From positions 806,001 to 870,000 of the forward strand of contig JAGYXB010001569.1 of assembly GCA_022495005.1 (NCBI GenBank): a DNA stretch of 64,000 bases. The letters run 5' to 3'. This DNA comes from Rhyacophila brunnea (Eukaryota > Arthropoda > Insecta > Trichoptera > Rhyacophilidae). Shown here one piece after another: positions 49,901 to 61,900 of this stretch (positions within the stretch are counted from its first letter, which is position 1; every line of letters begins with the position of its first letter). The translations under genes and the position numbers were made by a program. The notes beneath the pieces are model-generated. The model was not told the origin of the DNA. It ran no database searches and saw only the letters and a list, made by a program, of their open reading frames with translations.

Positions 49901-52900
49901 GAGATCCCGCCGAGATGGTGCGCCAGGCTCGCCTTCTCGGACAGGCTACTGCCCAGCTCATTCAGAACATCAAGGTATTCATTCTGCATCCACTATCAGT
50001 TATATACTTGACGTAGGTATAATCATAGTCAAATGTGACATTAGGGGGGTGATGCTCATATGGTTATGTTAGTTTTAAAGTCAGTAACCTCCATTTTGGA
50101 GATTGTGGGATTGGTTGAAGGGTGACCAGTAAAATACGTGAGGGTTCTTATGGTGTGATTAAATAAAGATGTTAATTTAGACTTGTGTGCGTGACTGTGT
50201 AATGCGTGTGCCTTTTACCAAGGCCTGCAATGGATTGAGTTGAGCTGAACGCTAACCGCAAAAAAAAAGCCAAGCGCATTTAGGAGTCAAAATAGAATAT
50301 ATCAGGCGTCTAATTCCAAAAGGCGATAAGTCCACATTTGGTAAAAATCAAGAAAAAAATACGCACGTATTCTTTGTATAATTTTACACAATATGTATTG
50401 ATCTATAAATTCCAAAACGCAACATAAATAACCCTTCGAAAAAAAATATTTTAAGTCTCGTTTTATTACAAAAAGCGCCAAGTCCGTGTTTCATATTATT
50501 TAAAGCTTGGTTGATTTTGCGCGTGTTTAAGTCAACCAATAAGGGAACGTTCAATATTGAAAAGGGCGTCTCCCATGCTATAGCATCTGGTAAACTCATG
50601 ACAGTGCCGCGGAAATATGTGCCTTATGCGGAGTAAATTAAAAAGTGAAGTACAAATAGCGCTACTTCCAATTTTATTTTGCCTATATTTATTACATTTA
50701 AGAGTTTATCGGCTAAAACAAATTGCCATTTGGTTCTAATTTTGACATAGAATACAACTGAAAAAATAATCTCACGTTAAAACAAATAATTGAAGCTTGA
50801 AATATAAAAACGTTGTTTCCCTGAAATATTTTGTGGACTTGTCGCTTTTTGTAATTAGACGCCTCATATTCTTTTTGAAATCATATTGGTTAACATTTAG
50901 AAAAAGTGAACAGTAAAATAAAATGTCCATATTGTCATTCAAATTAAAAAATCATGTTTAACCCTTTTACTCCCATTCGGCCGATATTTCGGCCCACCAT
51001 ACCTATGCGAAAATTCCATCTGGGCCGATCCATCGGCCGAAAGTTTGGATCCAAATTTACGATTTATTCCAATTTTTTTCCCGTCATATTTCATCTCATG
51101 TAGACAAAGCACTATATTCGGTATGTGTTAGGTGTGGCTAATATTTATTTTAGTGTGGCACTTGATTATAATTGTGGCATACCCTAATAACTCATAAGTC
51201 ATAATTGTTCTTGCTGTCGAACTCGAAGCCAAAGAGGGTCATAAAAATAATAAATCATTATTTTTATGACACATTTTAAGTTCTGAGATTTCTTTTAGTT
51301 ATTTTATGATTCATATATCACATAATTATGAATTTAGTAATTTTAATGAACTCTGACCGAACGAACAATGAAGGACCACTGTTCTTTTGGCAGGATGGTG
51401 AAAAAATACATGAATAAATATTATAATAGATTTAGTGCTTTGAAACTTTTTTTTTTGAAATTACTTCATTCCCATATCAGTTGCTCCCGATACTGTATCG
51501 AATTCTTGTGCGATTTTGTGAATTGAATAATATTCATGAATACCTTGACACTTTACGATTTTTTTTGATTACTTTATAAAAATTCTATTTCATAGAGAAA
51601 TATGTATATTTTTTTTTCTGTTACTAGATAAGAATAGATTATACTATACATTTTGATTATCAATTATAAATAAAAAAATGTCGTCACACTTGTTTTGTAG
51701 TTCAAACATAGTTTTATCCGTTCATTTCTAAATAAATATTGATACATTATTTTTTTCTTTTATTTTATTGGTATAAACTATCATTATTATTACTTATTAT
51801 TGCTTTATACATCATTGAGAACACACAAAAAAAGTTTCAAATTTTTAAAACATGTGTAGAATTATTTATTTAAAAAAAACTAAATCAACGATTTTTTGGC
51901 AAAAAACGCTTGGGAGTTTTCACATATGCTAGGCTAAATCACTTGGGAGTAAAAGGGTTAACACCAAACCATAAAATCTGCAGGAAAGATTTAGAAATTA
52001 CAAAACTATACTTAATTCGATTTTAGTTCTGTAATATAGAAATATTAAAAAACATTTTTTGTGTTTCAACTGAACTTAACTTGCCCGTATATTAATTACA
52101 CGGTTATCAAGATGTATATGTTTTTTTTGTCATCACTAGCTGGAGGCTGAAAGACAACCCGATTCGGAAACCCAACGCCGCCTGATGGCCGCAGCTAAAC
52201 TTCTAGCGGACGCCACAGCCAAAATGGTAGAGGCTGCAAGGTAACTAACTCGTTTCTATCTTTCAAGTCAAGGTTTTTTAACATTTCTGAGTAGTGACCC
52301 AGATTATCTGAATGGTTTTGGTTTCATGACAGTACTTATATTGATACCAACATAAAATCTTACAGACCCATTAAAGACAATCCAAAGCCAATGATTTTGG
52401 GCAAAGTGCTAACATTTTTATTGTTTTTGTCCAGACAATGCGCAAGCTCTCCCCAGGACAGGAGCAAGCAAGATGCCTTATGCAGGGCGGCCGAAGAGTT
52501 GAAGTATGTCACAGTCGACTATGCTTCATCCGCACCTGATGTCAAGAGACAGCTCTTCACCAGGCTTGAGGCAAGTATCAATTTTATTTAGAATGTAGTA
52601 TAAATATCTCTCTCCTGCACTCAGGGTACATGCCTCGATCTATATCTCTCTAAATATTGTCATAAAATTCTTTCAATATTAATTATTTTTGAAAATATTA
52701 AATGTTATGTTTATTTTTGCAGACTATAGCGAAGCAAGCGGCTTCCACAGGAACCCAGTTCATTGCCTCCGTTCAAAACGCTGGAGCCCACATCACCAAC
52801 CGCCAGTCTCAGGTAAGCCATGTTGTATAATATTTAGAATAGTGAAGTTAGCTCCGTATTATAACTTTTGGGATACTGCGCCCGAGAAAATATGCCGGGT

Positions 52901-55900
52901 CGGATTTAGGGTACCTAAAGCCTACGCCTGTCACTAAAATTCGTGTAGTTTTTGGGACTGCTCATTCTTTTATCCAACGCTATGTAAAAACTTCTGAAGA
53001 GAATGATATGTGACATGTCATACATGGGGTACCAAATGTGCAAAATAATGATTAATTCTAAGATAAGCTAACACATAGATAACAAGGATACCTTTGACTG
53101 TCTTACCCAAAAAGAAAGAATGGGTAAGACCAGCAATGCGTATACTTCCCGACGGAGTCTCGAGTACTGAACATGGAAAGCCCTCAATAGACTGAGAATT
53201 ATGGGGTGGCGCACTCGGAGCTATATAATGGGGATTGTCTAATGATAAAGCCTGTAAGTGCGGTGAAATGCAAGGCATAGAACACCTATTTGCATGTAAG
53301 ACATGAATTTCAATGAAATACTACAAGCTGAGGAAAATGGTGTCGCCTTTGCTGTCTTCTGTAGTAACATCCTGTAGCCATTGATGACGATGAAGAAGAA
53401 AACTGTTAGTTTCTAAATAATGCTACATTTTACTACATTGGTCTAAATTTTATTCAATTCTAACGTCATCAATGAATCAAATATGTAATAACGTTGATCT
53501 AATTACAAAGATAGTGGCTCTGTTGACAGTATTTGAAACACACATAGGTCATAATGTTATGTGTTTGACAAATCTGTAGGTCAGGCTTTTGATTGAGATA
53601 GCTCAGTGACTAGAGCATATACCCGCCAAACGAAAGATATGTGTTTGAATCACATTCGGTCTAAGATTTTTGTAATGGTATGTTTCTGACCAAACTACTT
53701 ATTTTTAATTAACCTTTTCTATGCCTCACGATGTTACTATGGCAGTATCTGACAGGCCGGAGGTTTTTAACGACACACTTTGAATGTAGAGCGAAGCTCT
53801 TACTACAATCGCTGTAATACCGATAATTTGTGGCTTAATATTTCATAATTATTCAAATCGATGTCACTGTGTGGTTAGTTTTTTAGATTATGCAAATCAA
53901 TCGACAGTGGCTAGTAATTTGAGTTTAAAGTCGGACGAGATAACTCGCGAAAACTAAACTAAACTAAAATATCATAATATATAAATTGACACAAGGTATG
54001 TTTGAATTATATATTTGTTTTGATCCTGGACTGCTGTTATCAAAATGAAAGAAAAAGTCAACCTAACCTCACTTTGGTTTAGGTACCTTAAATCAGGCAC
54101 AATTTATTAAATTAATATTGAATTTGATTTATTTTCACAGGAAACCTTGGTGCATGAGTCAAGAACTATGGCCGAACACATTCCACTTTTGGTCGAGGGC
54201 GTCAAGGGAACTATGAACCATCCCGATGACACCAATTGTCAGCTGGACCTCATCCACGCCTCCGAGGCATTCTTGCAGGTAAAAATTTCCCCCTTCTCTC
54301 TTCAATGCGTAATTGTGTTGGTCAAGTCAAGTCAATTCAAAACAGAGATTAATTCATTGGTTTTTGCGGTTATAGCCGGGAGCTCACGCTGCTCAGGCGG
54401 CCAGGGCTGTCCTGCCGACCATCCAAGATCAGGCTTCTGCATTACATCTCAACAACACCACGCAACAGCTGGCCACCACCTGCTCTGAATTAAGGTTAGT
54501 ACTTTTTTATACTTTAGGATATTATGCGATTGCCAATTCTATATTATAACCGTTCAACATTTCAACTATTCCACCAAACAATATTAATATTTCTGTGTGA
54601 TTGTAAAATTTGTTTTTGTTCCGACAGATCGGCAGTGAGCCGTGCCCGTACGTCATGCTCTGGTATAGAGTTGGATGCCGCCTCTCAGATTATCCGATCT
54701 CTTCAACGGGAGCTATCTGAGGTGGACCAGGCTGCCAGGGACTGCCGACTGAGGCCGTTGCCAGGAGAGACGGTAATAAGAGAATTCTTCTTTTTGTACG
54801 CCACAGTTGTTTGATGATATAATATGTTGAAATTATTAGATTAAAATTAACACATTTATTGGATATATCATATGATTTACATAATATGCATAACGCGACT
54901 GTTTAAAATTAATATGTTTGAAATGGAATTTTTCCAAGTAACTGTTGTCGCAGAAATCACCCATTGAACATTTTGACAAGTCACAGATCAAGTTGTGCGG
55001 GAAATGTAAAGTATGCAGTTCACACTGCTTCCTCATATACAACTTTCACTGCCGTATTGATTCATGTGTTTTCACTCCTGTATAAAATCCTGTCAAAACC
55101 TTCCCCGAAATTACCACTTGGCTTGCGACTGTCTAGAAGTTGTGACTAGAAGGCAATGAGATTAATTGTGTTATGTTTTTTCAGGCGGAATCCGCATCTA
55201 GAGATTTGGGTTCTTCGAACAGGGAGGCAGCCTATGCGGTGTCCCGTTTAGTGTCTGCTGCACAGCAAGGGAGCACAGAGTACGCCGGCAAAGCGGCCAG
55301 AGACACTGCACAGGCGCTACGAGGAGCTGCCGGGGCTACCAGGGCTTTGGCTGCCACGCAACCCAACTCTGCTACAACGTATGTCACCGTTGAATTTTTA
55401 ACAATATTTTACAATATCAAATTAATAATGGCTGATTTTTAAGTACTTCTAAGATATCATGGAGATGGGTTTTATTAAAAAAATACGAGGCCCGGGGCAG
55501 CTGCTATTTTTGAAACCACTCTTTCTAAATCCAAACTAAAAAAGTGGGCCTCCACTGGGTGGAGATTATATTAACAGACACACGATGGCCGTGTAGCGTA
55601 AACGTCGGCCTATAGCGTCATTCGAATCCTGGGTCTGACACATATTGTTTTTCAATTTGTGTTTGAGTCGGAGTATGGACCTAATTGATTGAGAAAGTGG
55701 CTGACATCCATTTCTCGTAAAAACAAAAATTTATTGATACAAACTTCCACTCTGTGGCGGCCCATATGGTCTTATTAGAATCGGACATGGTTTAGATCAA
55801 TTACACATTGAAAAAAAAAACTGCATTTATTTGAGCAGCCGCGGGTTCGAATATCGTAATTTTGTACATAGATAAAACTGATTGAAAATCTAAATCCTGA

Positions 55901-58900
55901 CTTAATTCAAAGTGCAATAATTATTACCATCATAAATCGTCATAGAACATAGCTCTCGAATTTAGAACTAAGCTCAACTCAGTATAAAAAGTATTGAATG
56001 ATAAATGTTAGCATGTGGTGCCCCTCACTTAGCGGACAACTTATAATGGTAGATTTATAACACTATGCATTAATCGATATTTGTAAAAAATGAGAATTGT
56101 TATATGCATATGCATAGAATTGACACCATGGTTATTTGGAGATAAATAAACAAGTATATACCAGTGGCGAAGGGTGGAGGTAGGCTGTTAAGATTCGCTA
56201 TAAATAGTTCACACTAAACTTTGTTAGTCATATGTATTTGTTTTCATTGAACTAAGACTACAATTTACAGATCGTGTTAGTTAGTTTTTAAAAATCAATT
56301 AAACCCTGCCTAAACGAAACCATAATAGTTTTGGTCTAATTTGGGCGATACGACAAAATTGTGCACACTTTTTCATTCATAGTTATTTGTTTTCGTTGGA
56401 TTTAAAATACATATTACACATATTGTTGGTTTATTTTTTTATTTCATTAAGCCCTGCCTAAACCAAACTAAAATAAATAAAAAATATTATTTTATCTATT
56501 GAATATTCAAAGTTATGTATGATTTAATTGCATAATTTTAGATATTTTATAGATAGACACATATTTTTTGACTATTCGTCGCTATAGGATTTGTTTCCCG
56601 AATATCCATTTTTGTCGAAATCGACATTTTAATGCAGTTCATTTTCTTTTATCGAACTCTACCGAAATCATTTATAAAACAATATATTTTTATCTAGGAA
56701 CAGAGATATTTTTTTGAAAAACCCGAATACGCCATGTTAAGTTACAATTACTCCGTGTTGTTCTCCCGAATGTCCAACTATTCGTACCTGAATATCCAAG
56801 TTAATTTCGGTCGAAATAAATCTCTGGCTGAGTTTTTATTTCCCGAATATGACTTTTAGCCAATCAAACCGCGCTGACGCCGTGCATCTCGCTCCCACAT
56901 TCACGCTGTCCAGCTCTAAAACAATCACGCCCACTTTCATATTTTTCGGCCGTCCGGAATGCTCTTTCAAATTTCGTCTTATTGATATTGTTTTTAAAGT
57001 TACTATTGTTTTAATAGTGAATTCATCAAAATTTGAAGAGATCATTTATAGCTGATACATCACCAGTTCGCCCTGAACTTATAGTAAAGTTATGGAAGTG
57101 AGTATTTTAACCTAAATAACTGCATTTTGTTTTGATAAATGACACAAAATCCCAACGGTTATATGAATTCTACAGTATGACCCGGCAACTACTATGACGT
57201 AAAAAATAATTATTATTTCAAATTATTATTAATCAAACATTGTTTGTCTTTATTTTACTTTTAATCTAGGTATTTCTATGAAAATAAAGGCGATGCTATT
57301 ATTTATTTTTGAATGCGCTGATAGTTAATTTAATTTACGTATGTTAGTAACTATTTATTTGGTGAATATTATATACTTAGGATATTGGTACCTACCTAAT
57401 ATTAGCAGCCAATGGTAATTAATTTATAGACGCTATTATTTTGTGTTGTCATTCCAATAGTAAATATATAATATTTATTTGGTGGTTTGTAATAAGTTTA
57501 ATTGTTAATTATAGAAATATATAGATATAATAATATACAGATATATATACATAGATTTTTGTTTTTGGAAAAAGTATTAATATAAAATTGTTAGCAAGTA
57601 TGAGTAAGTACCATCATAAAATATTGGAGAAATCCGTGACGTCGGTTAGTAATTGAAGTAGTAGATATCTACTTTTATTTAATAAACAAAAACCGATCGC
57701 CGATAGTCGCTTGATTTTGAAGAATACTGATGAGCAGGTATTACAAGGCCAATAGTTAAAGTTTGTCGTCATAAGTATGTCACCTCGTAGCATAGTGGAT
57801 AATTCGTGGACTGGGTCGTAAACCCAGGAGATGCAGGACGATTCCTGCCGGGTGTCTTACTTTTTCAAAAAGATTTTTTCTATTGGTTATAATATATTTT
57901 CTCAGAAGTGATTTTCAAAATTATGTAAGTATGTTCAATATTTAGAGTGGTACATTCTTAAATCTTGTGAATTATTCGTTGAATAAAAAAAAAGATTATT
58001 AAAAACTATTTTATTACTTATTACGAAAAAAACCGAAAAAAGCGAATGCCGCATGTTATTATTACCTACGAACTTGGGTTATTACGATCATTAGGTATTT
58101 AAATAGTAAAAGTAATCATTAACAATTATCGTGTAAATAAATATAACATTTGAGGTGCGTACTTTTTGACCACTCAGTAATCCGTGGACCGTGCAGCAAT
58201 ACACTACGGTCTTAAGTCCCGAACGTCCTTGTTTTGTCCCGAATATCCATTATTCTGAGAGAGCGCTAAAAATTTCCCGAATATCCACAACGAGTACTTG
58301 TAAATAAAACGCATTTTCTGTGCATTTACTGATTTATACCAGTATATTATTCTTGGAATCTATTCTTAGATAATGTTGCAATCATACAGTGTAGAAAGAA
58401 TGATTGATACATCTACTGATATTTCAATATACGACAATGAAATTTGTTTTTCGTCTCCTGAAAAATTGACATTTGGTCTATTCGGGAAACAAATCCTATA
58501 ACGACGTATTATCTATTGTGACTTGGTTTCTCAGGGTTTAATTGAATTTTCAAAACTAACCAACATTTTCTGTAAATTGTAGTCTTATTTCAATGAAAAC
58601 AAATATGTATGTCTGAAAAAGTTTAATGTGCACTATTTATGGCGGATCTTAACAGCCTACCTCCACCCTTCGCCACTGGTATATACATATTAATCGATAA
58701 TAACTATTTCACATTTAATTGTATTATCCTATTTTTTTTTTTTTTTTATAGAATTATTAATAACCATGTCCTTGCTTTTTCGTACAAGGTGGTTGTTAGT
58801 AATTTTGAACAATCACAAACACCCAGGCTTTGAGAAAAACACATAAATGTTTTTGTCATGACCGGGAATCGAACCCAGGAACTCTCGGGTGTAAGGCGAG

Positions 58901-61900
58901 CTCCTTACCCACTGCACCACGAGAGCCGCCATATTAAATATGTTTCACTTTATTCGCAGGGTCATCAATTCCACTCAAGAGGTGATGACTCACTCGCTGA
59001 TACTAGTGGAGGAAGTAAGGAGATGCCTGGCCAGCTCGGAGACCGCCGACTACACTAAACTGTCTTCCATAGCCAAGAATGTCTCCGTGGTAAGTACTAT
59101 GTGTTTCAATAGTGCAGTATTGCATTTAAAATGGGGCTCTCCCGTCTTCTAATGCATACTGGTGCACGCTGAAACGACTACAGTAATTTGTTGCTAATTT
59201 GACTCTTTGAATTTTTGTTCAAAAGGTTTTTACTGTGTTTTCAGGCGCTGGACAATTCCGTGAACTCCATGCCGGGTCACCAAGATGTGGATATGACAAT
59301 CGAGAGCATCAACGAGACTCTTCAGATCCTCTCCATGGGAGAATTCCCGCCAACCAGCAAGAGCTACAAGTAAGAAAACTAAACTATTTTCCATTTAAAT
59401 ATTTGTAAAATAATGACCTATAGCCAAGGATTGAATTTGTAATGAATGATTGATTATCTACAATTCTCTATCATGTCAGTTGTCAGATTGATTAATATTA
59501 ACTGAACTTGTCCTTTCCTCTCCAGCCAACTGCAGCAGGAGTTGAATGTGGCTGCAGAAGGTTTGAGCAGTGCGGCGGGAGAGACGGCTCAGGCCGCGTC
59601 ATCACCGGCCCAACTCGGAAACACCAGCAAGCAGTTCGGCGCCGCTTTCAACCAACTCCTCGGAGTCTCCATGGAAATGGCTGGACAGACCACCGTAAGG
59701 AGTTTTTCAAATTGATTCCTTTGTTTTTATTATGTTAGAAAATTATTATTATTGTTTTATGAGTATTAGTACCCAGATATAGTCTTCCCAGCGTGTTTTA
59801 TTGTATTTTAATGTTTAAATAGTATGAAGTTGGTGGGTGATGCAAGTCAAACCAAAGAATGTAATATAGATATGCGAGGGATGGACGAGTGGTAGAGTGT
59901 CCGCTTCTGAAGCAGTGTGCTGTAGGTTTGAATACCTGGTTCAGAGCATGGACCTTATTGTTTGAGTGAGTTGAGAACGATTCATCGTAATCCACATCGG
60001 ATTGTAGAGTCAATGAAGAAAAGATGCTATTATTTTCTATACACACATGAAGAAAGAGAAGGAAATATTATTAGTGCTAGTTATTACTCAACTTTGATTG
60101 CAATACGGTAATCTGTTTGCAGTAAATGAAGATTTTTGATTACAAATTTCGTTTATATTAATTAACATATTACTATTTCTTTCAATATGAAACAATATCA
60201 TTTTCTACAAACGTATTGCATTCAAAGTATAAGCAATAACTAGCACTATCATTGAAATTTACAGTTTTGTGTCGCGACCTGACTATACAGGGCCTTGATC
60301 ACTGATATAGATCAATAGCTTTAACCTCATTGATAAACACACAATGGTAAGACTGCATCATAACATGATGAAGTACAATCGACTTAAACATCTTCATAAT
60401 TATGATTGTATAAATATTTTTATGTTTCGTCAGGATTACGAGGTGCAAAACCAGATGGTTATCTCCATGAAAAATGTGACTGTTGTCTCTGCTAAACTTC
60501 TCACCACCGCAAGATACGTCTCCAACGATCCCTCACAGCCCAACTCCAAGAATCAGCTGTCGGCCGCTGCACGATCTATCACCGATAGCATCAACTATTT
60601 GGTAAGATAATATACTCCATCTTCATAACAATTTTATCACACAGAGTTTTTTTGCATTGCATTATCGATTGACGGACCAAGTTATACATAATATATATAA
60701 AAGAAAAGAGGTATGAATGCCATCTAGTAGTAAGATAAAGAAACAGACGATGAAATATGTAGTTGATTGAGACATATTTTATGTAATCATCATCGTGCCA
60801 AACGGAAACTATATAATATTTTATCTATAAATGCATCGCAATCAGCCAGGGTCAATCCATTGCTGAATGAAGGCCTCCTAAAGTTCTATTTACCTTGGTC
60901 TATAGTTTTTCGCTATCAATTATCTTCTCCATAAGTTTGTCCATCCAGCGAGTTTTAAGCCGGCTCTGTGGTCCGTGGTTACCACTGTATGACTATATAT
61001 ACAAGGGTCGCCGACTGGCCCATTGCCATTTCATCATTTTGGCGACATCGATCACATAGTATATTTTTGGCTACTTCTTTATCATTCTGCCCAACATGCA
61101 TTTTACAATATGATTTAATTTTTGAACTCTACATGGAGAGTTCATAGTTCGCATGCATTCATGATCACTGATAGCATGCATTGGTTGAACATTTTAAGTT
61201 TTAGACACTATGAGAGATCACTTTTAAATACTATTCAAATGCATATTTGGTCCTGCGAGGAATATTGTCATACATACCTCCCGTCTATAGACATTAATTG
61301 TTATCCGAGATAGATGATATTGTCTTAAGTGGCGGCAATGATAAAAATCACTTCTGAGCATCTATTCTTTACACAAGGTTAAAAGCTCGCTCTAAAAGTT
61401 AACACAGCCAAGAGAGGTAGATGCTGATAAAACAACAATTTTTGACAGTTCAGATGGTTAACTTATTGTAACAATTAACTGCCTCAATACATAAATATGA
61501 TAAACTACCCTCGATAGCCGCCAATAGCAGCCTTGTGTATAGCCTAACCCTGAATTCAGTTCCAATTTGTATTAACAGTTTTATGATGACGTCATGTGTA
61601 ATAATATTGAAATATATTATATTTGCCAGGTGGATGTGTGCACATCAGCTGCGCCAGGCCAAAAAGAATGCGACAGCGCCGTAAGGAGCATCCAGAGCGT
61701 GAAGCAACTCCTTCAGCATCCATCGGAGCCCGTCAATGAACTTGGGTACTACCAGTGCATCGATACCATCATCGAACACTCCAGAACTCTTGGTAAGATT
61801 AGTAGCCATATTTGTTGTGAATTTCGCCTGACTGATTAAAAGTTAATAACAAAGTAATCCTTAGAGTCAATTGTATACACAATTTTATTTACTTTTGTTG

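Larger units (their letters stand above)
56162..58678. mobile_element. hAT-type MITE, family CAGTGGCG, copy C, split by a later insertion
   Basis: CAGTGGCG at 56162 and CGCCACTG ending 58678, flanked by an exact 8-bp duplication GTATATAC (56154-56161, 58679-58686). It would be about 590 bp were it not interrupted by the 1.93-kb element at 56577-58506. In talin intron 26. Confidence 0.88.
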
